Assembly (NCBI RefSeq): GCF_010731575.1
Contig: NZ_AP022617.1
Coordinates: forward strand, 62,001 to 126,000
Direction: 5' to 3'
DNA from: Mycolicibacterium monacense
Lineage (GTDB): Bacteria; Actinomycetota; Actinomycetes; Mycobacteriales; Mycobacteriaceae
DNA length: 64,000 nt
This document shows positions 30,584-39,297 of this stretch, one piece after another; the first letter of the stretch is position 1; every line of letters starts with the position of its first letter. Under the pieces are notes generated by a model that worked only from the letters and a program-made list of their open reading frames with translations, searched no databases and was not told the origin of the DNA. Position numbers and translations under genes: made by a program.

Positions 30584-32137
30584 ATGCGTGGTCCTGTCGG
30601 TTCGCTGCTAGCCGTGTTCACCGCAATAGCCGGTGTGGTGTTGTTGGCATTCTCAGGAATGCTCACAGGAATTGTTCAGCTTCTGGCGACGACGGCGTTG
30701 ATCATGGGCGGCACAGACCACCCGTTGTCGACGCCGCCGGACACCATCTCCTTCGTCGACGGCTACATGGCCGATGCGGTGGACAACTACATCGATCCCG
30801 GGCTGGACACAGGCCCATCCGTCAACAAAGTCGCGGTCATCACGCCCGAGCAGTTCTTCCCCACGTTCGGGTCGATGACGTTCGACGACTCGGTGCAAGA
30901 GGGACGGGACAATCTCAACGAGTGCGTGGCTGGAACCCCGTCGTGCGAGTACAACGAGAGTGAGGCGCTCGGATCCGATGCGCCCATGCCAGACGACAGC
31001 TTCATCGTCTTCGGCTACTCGCAGAGCGCCGTCATCGCCTCGCTCGTCAAACGTGACCTGATGCAGACGCCTCCCTCGGAGGCCGACGGTGTTTCTTTCG
31101 TGCTCCTCTCCAACGCGATGCGGCCCAACGGCGGCATCCTGGCGCGCGGCTTCGAAGGCATGACCATTCCCATTCTCGGCGTCACCTTCCACGGCCCGAC
31201 GCCGACCGACTCGTGTGAGGAAGGCGGGCCCTGCTACCGCACGGTCGACGTCGCCCAGCAGTACGACTTCATGGGGGGCGACGCCCCTGTCGCGCCGCTC
31301 AACGTCGTGGCGATGGCGAACTCGCTGGCGGCGTACTACTACCTGCACGGTGCGGTTCCGGCCAAGTCCCTCGACGACCCGAACGTCATCTACCAGGGCG
31401 AGTGGGGCGATACCGACTACTACCTGATCCCGGCCGAGCGGTTACCGCTGCTCATGCCGTTCGAGCAGGCGGGTGTCCCCGCACCCATCCTGGCCGTCCT
31501 CGATGCGCCGCTGCGGGTCATCGTCGAGGCCGGTTACGACCGCGAGAGCAGCCCTGGTGAGCACGTGCAGTTCAGGCTGCTACCCATCGGCGACCCGTTC
31601 CGCTTCCTGGTGAACCTCGCCAAGTCGGTTCCCGTCGGCATCGACGACGGCCTGCAAGAGGCCGGACTCGGCCGGGCGCTCGGAACGGAAGACGTCTTCC
31701 GGCCGTACGGCGTGGGCGGTGAAGACCTGCCCCAGCCGGGTGACTCCGTCACCGAGGACAACCTCCGTACTGCCGCCGTGCCGACAGAGACGACCGCGTC
31801 GGAGCCGGCTGCCGAACCGCTGACCGATGGACCGGTGGTCAGCGGTCAACCGAGCGAACGGCAAGGCGACAAGACAGGCCAGCTGAGCAACGCGACTCCC
31901 GTCCCACCGGCCCCCGAACAGGTCAAGGAACGCCGTCTCTCGCCCTTGCTCCGTGGGCTGAGTGACCGCGAGGAGGCCGATGCGCCCAAGCTGCCGTCGA
32001 TTCGTCCGCCGGGCGAACGCCTGGTGCGGCGTGTGGTCGAGAGCGTGACCGGCCACCGAGCCGAGCGGCCCGACGACTCGGGCGACGATGAGTCCGGCGG
32101 CACTCCGGCGGCCGAAAGCGACCCGGACGCAGCCTGA
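30584..32137 (+). CDS. PE-PPE-domain serine hydrolase
   Basis: 517 residues from ATG 30584 (GGAGGGG 7 nt upstream). N-terminal TM or signal anchor (about 7-35), then a PE-PPE (PF08237) alpha/beta-hydrolase domain with nucleophile Ser146 in FGYSQSAVIA, and blocks SFVLLSNAMRPNGGILARG and TVDVAQQYDFMGGDAPVAP. The C-terminal 140 residues are Pro/Ser/Glu-rich and disordered. Such domains act as esterases on envelope lipids; here there is no PE or PPE module, only the hydrolase. Confidence 0.85.
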   Translation: MRGPVGSLLAVFTAIAGVVLLAFSGMLTGIVQLLATTALIMGGTDHPLSTPPDTISFVDGYMADAVDNYIDPGLDTGPSVNKVAVITPEQFFPTFGSMTFDDSVQEGRDNLNECVAGTPSCEYNESEALGSDAPMPDDSFIVFGYSQSAVIASLVKRDLMQTPPSEADGVSFVLLSNAMRPNGGILARGFEGMTIPILGVTFHGPTPTDSCEEGGPCYRTVDVAQQYDFMGGDAPVAPLNVVAMANSLAAYYYLHGAVPAKSLDDPNVIYQGEWGDTDYYLIPAERLPLLMPFEQAGVPAPILAVLDAPLRVIVEAGYDRESSPGEHVQFRLLPIGDPFRFLVNLAKSVPVGIDDGLQEAGLGRALGTEDVFRPYGVGGEDLPQPGDSVTEDNLRTAAVPTETTASEPAAEPLTDGPVVSGQPSERQGDKTGQLSNATPVPPAPEQVKERRLSPLLRGLSDREEADAPKLPSIRPPGERLVRRVVESVTGHRAERPDDSGDDESGGTPAAESDPDAA

Positions 32138-32172
32138 CCGACGCGGGGCGCACGTTGTGATATCAACGCGAC

Positions 32173-32826
32173 GTGCGCCGCTTCGCGGTCATCATGGCCG
32201 CCGCCGTCTGTGTCTGCTCCTGCGGTCAACCGTCGCCGCAATCTCCCGCGACGTTGACCACCGAAGCGGCCGGACCCATCGACCCGTCGCGGATGAACCG
32301 GGCCCGTTACGAACTGCCGCCGGGCTATGAGGTGGCCGAATTGCAGGGTCGGGTCACACCGCTGGCCCAATGGGGATACGGCGAGAACTGGTCGGCGCAG
32401 CCACCACAGTGCGGCGTGCTCGCCGAGCCTGCGGTCGATTCGTCGACGGTGCGCGGATTCTCGGCCTCGGGGGAAGGCGGCATCGTGTACGCGGTGGCGG
32501 CCGGCGGCGCCGTGCCCGCAGACCCCGCGCTGCTCGAGGAGTGCGGCCGGTGGACCATGACGGCCGGGCCGACGACCGGCGCGGTGCGCCTCGCCGACCC
32601 ACCGCCGGTGACCGGGGCCGTCGGCCTGGGGTTGGTCGCCGACACCGTCACGGTCGTCGAGGGTGGGACGGAAACCCGTTCGCACGCACAGACCTTCGTC
32701 GCCCATGAGGACGCACGCCTGGTGTACGTCACCGTCGTCACCGACCCCGGCTCACCGCATCCCGCACTCGGCGACGATTTCGCCGCCGATCTGTTGACGC
32801 GGACCGTGGCGGCGTTGCGGAGCTGA
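32173..32826 (+). CDS. putative lipoprotein (DUF5642-like), first of pair
   Basis: 217 residues from GTG 32173. Lipobox VCSC with Cys near residue 17 in AAAVCVCSCGQPSPQ. Exported domain with YELPPGYEVAELQGRVTPLA, two Cys (PPQCGVL, LEECGRW) that could pair, and an ETRSHAQTFVAHEDARLVYV block. Family name from memory. The next gene, 28 bp on, encodes a related lipoprotein. Confidence 0.75.
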   Translation: MRRFAVIMAAAVCVCSCGQPSPQSPATLTTEAAGPIDPSRMNRARYELPPGYEVAELQGRVTPLAQWGYGENWSAQPPQCGVLAEPAVDSSTVRGFSASGEGGIVYAVAAGGAVPADPALLEECGRWTMTAGPTTGAVRLADPPPVTGAVGLGLVADTVTVVEGGTETRSHAQTFVAHEDARLVYVTVVTDPGSPHPALGDDFAADLLTRTVAALRS

Positions 32827-32854
32827 GCGCCGGTCGCCCGGTACATTGGCGGCG

Positions 32855-33502
32855 ATGTCCACCCCGAAGAAGATCGCGGCCGTCGCGGGCGTCGGACTGC
32901 TCGCCGCCTGCGGCTCCCCTGAAGACGCCGACATCGCCCGGGTCTCCGAGGTCAAGGCCACGTTCGGCGAGCAGTACCAATACCGCGACATCGCGCCGAC
33001 CGGAATCGACCCGAAACTCCTGCAACCGCAGAAGATGCCCGCCGGCATGACGTTTCAGCCTCCGGAGTGCGCGAAGTTCGCTGAGGGCCGGCTCCCCGAG
33101 GCCGATCTGAAGGGCAACATGGCCGCGGCCACCGCCGAGGGTGAGGGCAACCGGTTCATCGCGCTCGCGGTCGAGACCAACGCCCCGGTGCCGGTGACCG
33201 AACCGGGAGACAGCTGCAAGAAGGTCGAGTTCAGCGGGCCGGGACTACGCGGTGCCGTCGAGGTGGTGGAGGCGCCGCACATCGACGGTGTGCAGACCAG
33301 CGCCACCCATCGCGTGCTGCAGACCGTGGTGGCCGGCGCGCCCCGGACCGGGGAGTTGTACAACTACACCGCCCGGTTCGGCACGTACATGGTGATCGTG
33401 ACGGCGAACCCACTCGTGATCCCGGACAAGCCGGTGGCGCCGGTGAACACCGAACGGGCCCGCCGGCTGCTCGTCGACGCCGTCGCCGCAGTGCAGGGCT
33501 GA
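32855..33502 (+). CDS. putative lipoprotein (DUF5642-like), second of pair
   Basis: 215 residues from ATG 32855. Lipobox LLAAC with Cys near 19 (GVGLLAACGSPED). Contains TFQPPECAKFAEGRLPE and GDSCKKVEFSGPGLRG, giving two further Cys as in the preceding protein, and the same overall length, so the two look like an ancient duplication. Envelope location inferred; function unknown. Confidence 0.75.
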   Translation: MSTPKKIAAVAGVGLLAACGSPEDADIARVSEVKATFGEQYQYRDIAPTGIDPKLLQPQKMPAGMTFQPPECAKFAEGRLPEADLKGNMAAATAEGEGNRFIALAVETNAPVPVTEPGDSCKKVEFSGPGLRGAVEVVEAPHIDGVQTSATHRVLQTVVAGAPRTGELYNYTARFGTYMVIVTANPLVIPDKPVAPVNTERARRLLVDAVAAVQG

Positions 33503-33539
33503 CGCTGTCGCACCTCGGATGCGCGTGACGCGAAACTGC

Positions 33540-34136
33540 TCAGCGCACGTCGTGCGGCCGGAACTGGATGCTGATCCGCGGACCCGTCGGCCGGGTGGTC
33601 TTCGGAATCGCGTGTTCCCATGTGCGCTGGCAGGATCCACCCATCACCAGCAGGTCGCCGTGGTGGTGCTGGATGCGCAGCGACGGGCCGCCGCCGCGCG
33701 GCCGCAGCGCGAAGACCCGGGTGGCGCCGAGGCCGACGATCGCGACCATCGTGTCCTCGCGGCTGCTGCGGCCGATGTTGTCGCCGTGCCAGGCCACGCT
33801 GTCGTTGCCGTCGCGGTAGAGGCAGAGGCCGGCGGTGGTGAAGGGTTCGCCGAGTTCTCCGCCGTAGGTGTCGTTGAGCCGTCGGCGCATCTGTTTGAGG
33901 CGTGGATGCGGCGCCTCGTCCTCGACGAGGTTGTGGAAGCTGAGCAGCCGCGGCACGTCGAGCACCCGGTCGTACATCTGTCGGCGCTCGGCGCGCCACG
34001 GGATGCGCTCACGCAGTTCGTCGAAGAGGGTGTCGGCATCGGTCAGCCAGCCCGACCGGACGTCGAGCCATGCGCCGTTGCCGAGTGTGCGGCGCTCTGC
34101 GTGCTCGAAAAGCGAGCCCTGTAGAGCCAGCTCCAT
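33540..34136 (-). CDS. AlkB-like 2-oxoglutarate/Fe(II) dioxygenase
   Basis: 198 residues from ATG 34136 (MELALQGSLFEH). Iron ligands: His and Asp in VAWHGDNIG and His in CQRTWEHAIPK; 2-oxoglutarate Arg in RPTGPRISIQFRP. The nucleotide-recognition lid region includes YDRVLDVPRLLSFHNL. Likely repairs alkylated DNA bases oxidatively, or modifies RNA. Equivalent to Rv1000c by position, immediately before soxR/arcA. Confidence 0.88.
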   Translation of the reverse strand: MELALQGSLFEHAERRTLGNGAWLDVRSGWLTDADTLFDELRERIPWRAERRQMYDRVLDVPRLLSFHNLVEDEAPHPRLKQMRRRLNDTYGGELGEPFTTAGLCLYRDGNDSVAWHGDNIGRSSREDTMVAIVGLGATRVFALRPRGGGPSLRIQHHHGDLLVMGGSCQRTWEHAIPKTTRPTGPRISIQFRPHDVR

Positions 34137-34169
34137 GGCCGCGAGTGTATCGCACACGCGTTCGACTTC

Positions 34170-34601
34170 TCAGAGGCGAACCGGTCCCGGACCGCTTCCG
34201 GCGAGAACGTCGCCGGGGTTGGCCAGCGCGCAGGTCTTGAGGCTCAGACAGCCGCAGCCGATGCACCCGGCCAGGTTGTCGCGCAGACGCTGCAGGTGCA
34301 GGATCCGTTCGTCGAGGTCCTCGCGCCAACTCGCGGACAGCTTCGCCCAGTCCTTGCTCGTCGGCACGCGGTCGGTCGGCAGGGTGGCCAGCGCCGCGCG
34401 GATACGGGCCAGCGGGATGCCCAGCCGTTGGGACATCCGGATGAACGCCACACGCCGCAACGTCTCGCGCGCATAGCGGCGCTGGTTGCCCGCGGTGCGC
34501 CGGCTGGTGATGAGCCCTTCGCGCTCGTAGAAGTGCAGCGCCGAGACTGCGACACCGCTGCGGGCCGACATCTCACTCGGGGTCAGCTCATGGCCGTCCA
34601 T
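34170..34601 (-). CDS. soxR: redox-sensing regulator SoxR
   Basis: 143-residue MerR-family activator. N-terminal HTH (LTPSEMSARSGVAVSALHFY), dimerisation helix, and the [2Fe-2S] cluster set Cys113, Cys116, Cys118, Cys124 in CIGCGCLSLKTC, spaced exactly as in E. coli SoxR. In actinobacteria SoxR responds to redox-active compounds. The start codon ATG 34601 is 1 bp from a perfect palindrome, implying autoregulation and a leaderless or near-leaderless transcript. Confidence 0.93.
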   Translation of the reverse strand: MDGHELTPSEMSARSGVAVSALHFYEREGLITSRRTAGNQRRYARETLRRVAFIRMSQRLGIPLARIRAALATLPTDRVPTSKDWAKLSASWREDLDERILHLQRLRDNLAGCIGCGCLSLKTCALANPGDVLAGSGPGPVRL

Positions 34602-34602
34602 G

Positions 34603-34622
34603 ACCTGAACAATACTTCAGGT
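34603..34622. promoter_or_regulatory. SoxR-type operator between soxR and arcA
   Basis: ACCTGAA-CAATAC-TTCAGGT is a perfect 7-bp inverted repeat with a 6-bp spacer (20 bp), resembling SoxR boxes (CCTCAA...TTGAGG type). It occupies most of the 47-bp soxR-arcA gap, so one site may serve both genes. Confidence 0.75.
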
Positions 34623-34648
34623 CTCGACGCGGAGGCGTTGGCGCTACG

Positions 34649-35857
34649 GTGCTAGATGTGACACTGGGCTGCGATTCCGAGGTCGGCACGCTGCGTGTGG
34701 TCATCCTGCACCGCCCCGGCGCGGAACTGCAGCGACTGACCCCGCGAAACAACGACGCCCTGCTGTTCGACGGGTTGCCGTGGGTGTCCCGCGCGCAGGA
34801 CGAACACGATGCGTTCGCCGAACTGCTGCGGTCGCGCGGCGTCGAGGTGCTGCTGCTGGCGGATCTGCTGACCGAGGCGCTGACCAGCGGGGCGGCGCGG
34901 ATGCACGGTATCGCCGCGGCCGTCGACCCGCGGCGTTTGGGTTTGCCCCTCGCGCAAGAACTATCGGCGTATCTGCGGACGCTGGCGGCCGCCCCGCTGG
35001 CGCATGTGCTCGTCGCCGGCATGACGTTCAACGAGTTGCCGTTCGCGGCGAGTGACGTGTCGCTGGTGCGTCGGATGCACCACGGCGGGGACTTCGTGAT
35101 CGACCCCCTGCCGAATCTGCTGTTCACGCGGGACTCGTCGTTCTGGATCGGTCCGCGGGTGGCGATCACGTCGCTGGCGCTGCCCGCCCGGTCGCGGGAG
35201 ACGTCGTTGACCGACCTGATCTACGCCCACCACCCGCGGTTCCTCGGTGTGCGGCGGGCTTACGAATCGCGGTCGGCCCCCGTCGAGGGTGGTGACGTGT
35301 TGCTGCTCGCACCGGGAGTGGTGGCGGTCGGAGTGGGGGAGCGGACGACGCCTGCGGGTGCGGAGGCGTTGGCGCGCAGCCTGTTCGACGATGATCTCGC
35401 GCACACCGTGCTGGCCGTGCCGATCGCCCAGGAGCGGGCGCAGATGCACCTCGACACGGTGTGCACGATGGTCGACGTCGACGCCGTGGTGATGTACCCG
35501 AACGTGGTGGACACGTTGTCGGCGTTCACGATTCGCCGCAATGGCGACGGCGGTGTGCGGATCGACGATGCCGCGCCGTTCGTGACCGCCGCCGCCGAGG
35601 CGATGGGGATCGACAGGTTGCGGGTGATCGACACCGGGCTCGACCCGGTCACCGCCGAACGCGAACAGTGGGACGACGGGAACAACACGCTCGCCCTCGC
35701 CCCGGGTGTGGTGGCGGCCTACGAACGCAACACGGAAACGAATGCCCGGCTGGCGGATTCGGGTATCGAGGTGCTGCCGATCGCCGCCTCGGAGCTGGGT
35801 ACGGGCCGCGGCGGGCCGCGGTGTATGTCCTGCCCGGCCGCCCGCGACCCGCTGTAG
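34649..35857 (+). CDS. arcA: arginine deiminase
   Basis: 402 residues, the same as M. tuberculosis ArcA. It hydrolyses arginine to citrulline and ammonia. Guanidino-group-modifying fold: [24 protein letters not shown] (catalytic His and Asp), EGGDVLLL, and nucleophile Cys392 in [13 protein letters not shown] 34649 with GGAGG 13 nt upstream is used; GTG 34658 is an alternative. No arcB/arcC neighbours, so it stands alone. Divergent from soxR. Confidence 0.93.
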   Translation: MLDVTLGCDSEVGTLRVVILHRPGAELQRLTPRNNDALLFDGLPWVSRAQDEHDAFAELLRSRGVEVLLLADLLTEALTSGAARMHGIAAAVDPRRLGLPLAQELSAYLRTLAAAPLAHVLVAGMTFNELPFAASDVSLVRRMHHGGDFVIDPLPNLLFTRDSSFWIGPRVAITSLALPARSRETSLTDLIYAHHPRFLGVRRAYESRSAPVEGGDVLLLAPGVVAVGVGERTTPAGAEALARSLFDDDLAHTVLAVPIAQERAQMHLDTVCTMVDVDAVVMYPNVVDTLSAFTIRRNGDGGVRIDDAAPFVTAAAEAMGIDRLRVIDTGLDPVTAEREQWDDGNNTLALAPGVVAAYERNTETNARLADSGIEVLPIAASELGTGRGGPRCMSCPAARDPL

Positions 35858-35887
35858 CCTGCGGGCCTGCGGGGCCGTCGCGTCAGC

Positions 35888-35932
35888 GCGAAACAGCATT
35901 CCCGGTCGTCAAGCCGAACGGTTGACGACCCT
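35888..35932 (+). repeat. 45-bp inverted repeat, left copy (DUF559 gene)
   Basis: Begins GCGAAACAGCATTCCC and contains its own palindrome GGTCGTCAA-N9-TTGACGACC. The reverse complement of 36825-36869 matches closely: the first 26 bases differ at one position, and the TTGAC(G/A)ACCCT end is shared. It overlaps the last codons and stop of the DUF559 gene and may also act as the arcA terminator. Confidence 0.8.
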
Positions 35933-36778
35933 CTGTGCTGTCTCGCGTTGGGTCCACGCCTCGCGCACCCGCCGCAGAATCTCGTAGGGGCGATCCTCGT
36001 TGATCACCCGAATGTGCAACCAGCCGCGGCGTCGAAGCATGGTCAACCGCTTGTGGTCCCACACATACCGTGATCGGTCGTTCTGGTGCTCCTTGCCGTC
36101 GTATTCCACGGCGATCATGAGCCTCTCCCAGCCCATGTCGAGGTGGGCGAACGGGTCGCCGTAATCGTCCAGGACCGGGATCTGCGTGGTCGGCCGCGGG
36201 AATCCGGCGTCGATCAGCAACAGCCGCAGCCACGTCTCCTTGGGAGACTGGGCGCCGGCGTCCATCAGTCGGAGTGCCTCTCGGCAGCGTTGAACCCCGC
36301 GCGCGCCCCGGTACTGTTCGACCAAGGGGAGCACGTGTTCGACCGCAAGACCAGTCGCCCGTGCGAGCGCATCGAGATGCGCGACGGCCTCGCCGCGGGG
36401 AAGGAATCGCCCGAGGTCGAATGCGGTGCGCTGGATCGACGCGACCGCCAGGCCGTAGATCTCGACGACTTCCTCACAGGTGAATCGGTCGTTGCGCGTC
36501 ACGATTCCGTGCGGTGGACGGTTGTTTTGCCATATCAACTCGACCGGGGAGTCGTCGTCGACCCACTCAGCGCCGTGCAGTGCCGCTGCAGCCTTACCGG
36601 TGATCACGGCGCGACGCTTCGACCACAGCCACGCGCCGACGGTGTTGGCGTACAGCGACGGCTCCGCGACTTTCGGCATGTACACATCCGGGAAAATGGC
36701 CCGGTAGGCCGACCGCAGACCTTGGCGCGAGACCTCGCCGCGATCGATTGCTTCACTGCCCAGAATTATCGTTCCCAT
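35909..36778 (-). CDS. DUF559 endonuclease-like protein with AbiEi-type N-terminus
   Basis: 289 residues from ATG 36778. N-terminal half (about 1-150) resembles AbiEi-type antitoxin/regulator folds: SRQGLRSAYRAIFPDVYMPK, AVITGKAAAALHGAEWVDDD. C-terminal half is DUF559, a Vsr-like PD-(D/E)xK nuclease fold with HLDMGWERLMIAVEYDGKEH and RLTMLRRRGWLHIRVINED. Many copies at differing loci are typical of mycobacteria. The gene is enclosed by 45-bp inverted repeats, which suggests it moved as a unit. Confidence 0.82.
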   Translation of the reverse strand: MGTIILGSEAIDRGEVSRQGLRSAYRAIFPDVYMPKVAEPSLYANTVGAWLWSKRRAVITGKAAAALHGAEWVDDDSPVELIWQNNRPPHGIVTRNDRFTCEEVVEIYGLAVASIQRTAFDLGRFLPRGEAVAHLDALARATGLAVEHVLPLVEQYRGARGVQRCREALRLMDAGAQSPKETWLRLLLIDAGFPRPTTQIPVLDDYGDPFAHLDMGWERLMIAVEYDGKEHQNDRSRYVWDHKRLTMLRRRGWLHIRVINEDRPYEILRRVREAWTQRETAQRVVNRSA

Positions 36779-36824
36779 GCGCCGATGATGCTCAGCCCCG
36801 CCGACAGACCGCGAGGCAGTAACC

Positions 36825-36869
36825 AGGGTTGTCAACAGGCGCGCTTGACGACAGGGAATGCTGTTTCGC
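36825..36869 (-). repeat. 45-bp inverted repeat, right copy (DUF559 gene)
   Basis: Reverse complement begins GCGAAACAGCATTCCC then TGTCGTCAAGC, pairing with the left copy at 35888-35932. Internal palindrome GGTTGTCAA-N9-TTGACGACA. Lies 47-91 bp upstream of the DUF559 start, so it may contain its promoter. Confidence 0.8.
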
Positions 36870-36894
36870 CGCCGAAGGCGACAACGCCAGCGAC

Positions 36895-38436
36895 TCAGCG
36901 CCAGCTGGGCAGCCAGATCTGCATGTTCCACGTCGACTGGCTGATCGGGATGCCCGTCAGGATCGGGAACAGCCATGCGAAGTTCGTGATCACCAGCGCC
37001 ACATAGCCCGCGACGACGATCAGTCCGAGCGTGCGCCGCTCGGCGTTCTGCCGTGGCGCGTGCAGGATGTCGCCGAGGATCAGCGCGATCGCCATCACCA
37101 GGAACGGCGCCATCACCGCGGCGTAGAAGAAGTACATCTGCCGGTCGATGTCGACGAACCACGGCAGGAAGCCCGCCGAATAGCCGACCAGCACAACGGC
37201 GTAGCGCCAGTCGCGCTTGACGAACGCCCGCCACACCGCCCACCCGAGCACCGGCACCGCGATGAACCACATGGCGGGCGTGCCGACGAGCATCACCGCC
37301 TTCACGCACGACTGCGCCCCGCAGCCCGGCACGTCCTGGTTGTCGATCGCGTACAACACCGGTCGCAGCGACATCGGCCACGTCCACGGTTTCGACTCCC
37401 ACGGGTGGTGGTTGCCGTCGGAGTTGGTCAGCCCGGAATGGAACCGGTAGGCGGCGTAGGTGTAATGCCACAGCGAGCGCACCGCATCGGGGATCGGCCA
37501 CGCGCTGTCCTCGCCGATCGACTGCCCGGCCTCGTGCCGGTTCACCCCGGTCTCGGAGGCGAACCACGGCGTGTACGACGCCAGGTACACCGCGAACGGG
37601 ATCAGCACCATCGCATACAGCGACGGCCCGAGATCCCGCCGGAACGCGCCGACGAACGGCCGAGGCACCCGGTACTGCCGCCGCGCCGCGATGTCGAGCG
37701 CCAGCGTCAGGACACCGAAGAACGCCACGAAGTACAGCCCCGACCACTTCGTCGCGCACGCCAGGCCGAGCAGCACACCCGCCCCGAACCGCCACCACCG
37801 CACCCCGAGCCGCGGCCCCCACGGCGTCTCGGCGATCCGGCCCTCGAGCAGCGCCACGTGCATCCGCTCGCGGACCTGATCGCGGTCGACCATCAGGGCG
37901 CCGAACGCCGCGACGACGAAGAAGGTGAGGAACCCGTCGAGCAGGGCGGTGCGGGAGGTGACGAAGGTGACGCCGTCGGCGATCAGCAGCAGCCCGGCGA
38001 TACCGCCGACGGCCGTCGACCGGCTGATCCGCCGCGCGATCCGCGCCACGAGCAGGATCAGCACCACACCGCACACCGCGCCGGAGAACCGCCAGCCCAG
38101 CCCGTTGTAGCCGAACAGCGCCTCACCGATCGCGATCAACTGCTTGCCGACGGGCGGGTGCACCACCAGCCCGTAACCGGGGTTGTCCTCGACGCCGTGG
38201 TTGTGCAGGACCTGCCAGGCCTGCGGGGCGTAGTGCTTCTCGTCGAAGATCGGCGTGCCGGCATCGGTGGGGGAACCGAGGTTGAGGAAGCGGGTGATCG
38301 CGGCGAGCGCGGTGATCACCGCCGTCATCGCCCAGCCCTGCAGCCGGTCGACGGGTCCGAAGTCGGCCACCGGCACCAGAGGGGCGGGGCTGATGACCGG
38401 AACCGCGCGCGGAGCTTCGGTGGCGGGGGCGGTCAC
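36895..38436 (-). CDS. pmt: protein O-mannosyltransferase
   Basis: 513 residues from GTG 38436. GT39-family membrane enzyme using polyprenyl-phosphomannose to mannosylate exported proteins. About ten TM helices; catalytic loop 1 has GTPIFDEKHYAPQAW with the Asp-Glu pair, and loop 4 carries HPWESKPWTWPMSLRP. C-terminus SQSTWNMQIWLPSW. The frame stays open to 38889 but that part is antisense to rsmI. Divergent from rsmI with a gap of 24 bp. Confidence 0.93.
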   Translation of the reverse strand: MTAPATEAPRAVPVISPAPLVPVADFGPVDRLQGWAMTAVITALAAITRFLNLGSPTDAGTPIFDEKHYAPQAWQVLHNHGVEDNPGYGLVVHPPVGKQLIAIGEALFGYNGLGWRFSGAVCGVVLILLVARIARRISRSTAVGGIAGLLLIADGVTFVTSRTALLDGFLTFFVVAAFGALMVDRDQVRERMHVALLEGRIAETPWGPRLGVRWWRFGAGVLLGLACATKWSGLYFVAFFGVLTLALDIAARRQYRVPRPFVGAFRRDLGPSLYAMVLIPFAVYLASYTPWFASETGVNRHEAGQSIGEDSAWPIPDAVRSLWHYTYAAYRFHSGLTNSDGNHHPWESKPWTWPMSLRPVLYAIDNQDVPGCGAQSCVKAVMLVGTPAMWFIAVPVLGWAVWRAFVKRDWRYAVVLVGYSAGFLPWFVDIDRQMYFFYAAVMAPFLVMAIALILGDILHAPRQNAERRTLGLIVVAGYVALVITNFAWLFPILTGIPISQSTWNMQIWLPSWR

Positions 38437-38460
38437 GTCTTCAGATCGTAGGCTGTGGGC

Positions 38461-39297
38461 ATGACCGCCGGTCGTCTGCTGCTCGGCGCCACCCCCCTCG
38501 GCCAACCCGGCGATGCCTCCGAGCGGCTCGTGAACGCACTCGCCCGCGCCGACATCGTGGCCGCCGAGGACACCCGTCGCGTCCGCCAGCTCGCCCAGTC
38601 GCTGGGCGTGCGGCCCGTGGGCCGGGTGCAGAGCTTCTTCGACCAGAACGAGGCGTCGCGGGTTCCGGCGCTGGTCGAGGCGATCAAGTCGGGGGCGACG
38701 GTGCTGGTGGTCAGCGACGCCGGGATGCCGCTGATCAACGATCCCGGCTACCGCCTGGTCAGCGCATGTGTGGAGGCCGAGCTGACGGTCAGCTGTCTGC
38801 CGGGCCCCTCCGCGGTGACGACGGCGCTGGCAGTCTCCGGGTTGCCGTCCGACCGGTTCTGCTTCGAGGGTTTCCCACCCCGTAAGCACGCCGCCCGGCT
38901 GGCCTGGTTCCAGGCACTGGCCGCCGAGCAGCGCACCTGCGTGTTCTTCGAATCACCCCGCCGCCTGCCCGACACCCTGCGCGACGCCGCCGATGCGCTC
39001 GGCGGCGACCGCCGGGTTGTGGTGTGCCGCGAGCTGACGAAGACCCACGAGGAGGTCAAACGCGGCACGCTGGCCGAACTGGCCGACTGGGCCGCCGACG
39101 GTGTGCTGGGGGAGATCACCGTCGTGCTCGCGGGTGCGGTGCCGTCGGCCGACCTGGACACCCTGGTGGCCGACGTCAACGACCGCGTCGCGGCCGGCGC
39201 CCGGGTGAAGGATGCGTGCGCCGAGGTGATCGCCGCCCATCCGGGGGCCCCGTCGCGGCGCGAACTCTACGACGCGGTGGTGCGCTCGCGCGGTTAG
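38461..39297 (+). CDS. rsmI: 16S rRNA 2'-O-ribose C1402 methyltransferase
   Basis: 278 residues from ATG 38461 (MTAGRLLLGATPLG). Tetrapyrrole-methylase fold with family motifs ADIVAAEDTRRVRQL, VLVVSDAGMPLINDPGYRLV, LPGPSAVTTALAVSGLP and FEGFPPRK; SAM binds at the AGMP loop. No Shine-Dalgarno, and only 24 bp separate it from the divergent pmt start, so a leaderless transcript is likely. Its stop overlaps the pabB stop by 3 bases. Confidence 0.93.
   Translation: MTAGRLLLGATPLGQPGDASERLVNALARADIVAAEDTRRVRQLAQSLGVRPVGRVQSFFDQNEASRVPALVEAIKSGATVLVVSDAGMPLINDPGYRLVSACVEAELTVSCLPGPSAVTTALAVSGLPSDRFCFEGFPPRKHAARLAWFQALAAEQRTCVFFESPRRLPDTLRDAADALGGDRRVVVCRELTKTHEEVKRGTLAELADWAADGVLGEITVVLAGAVPSADLDTLVADVNDRVAAGARVKDACAEVIAAHPGAPSRRELYDAVVRSRG

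Noticed and set aside
35888..36869. Reading the DUF559 inverted repeats only as convergent terminators
   Set aside because: The right copy lies upstream of the gene, not at an end, so termination alone does not explain the pair, although the left copy may also terminate arcA.
38437..38889. Extended N-terminus for the O-mannosyltransferase
   Set aside because: It lies antisense to rsmI, and the mannosyltransferase N-terminus is accounted for by GTG 38436.
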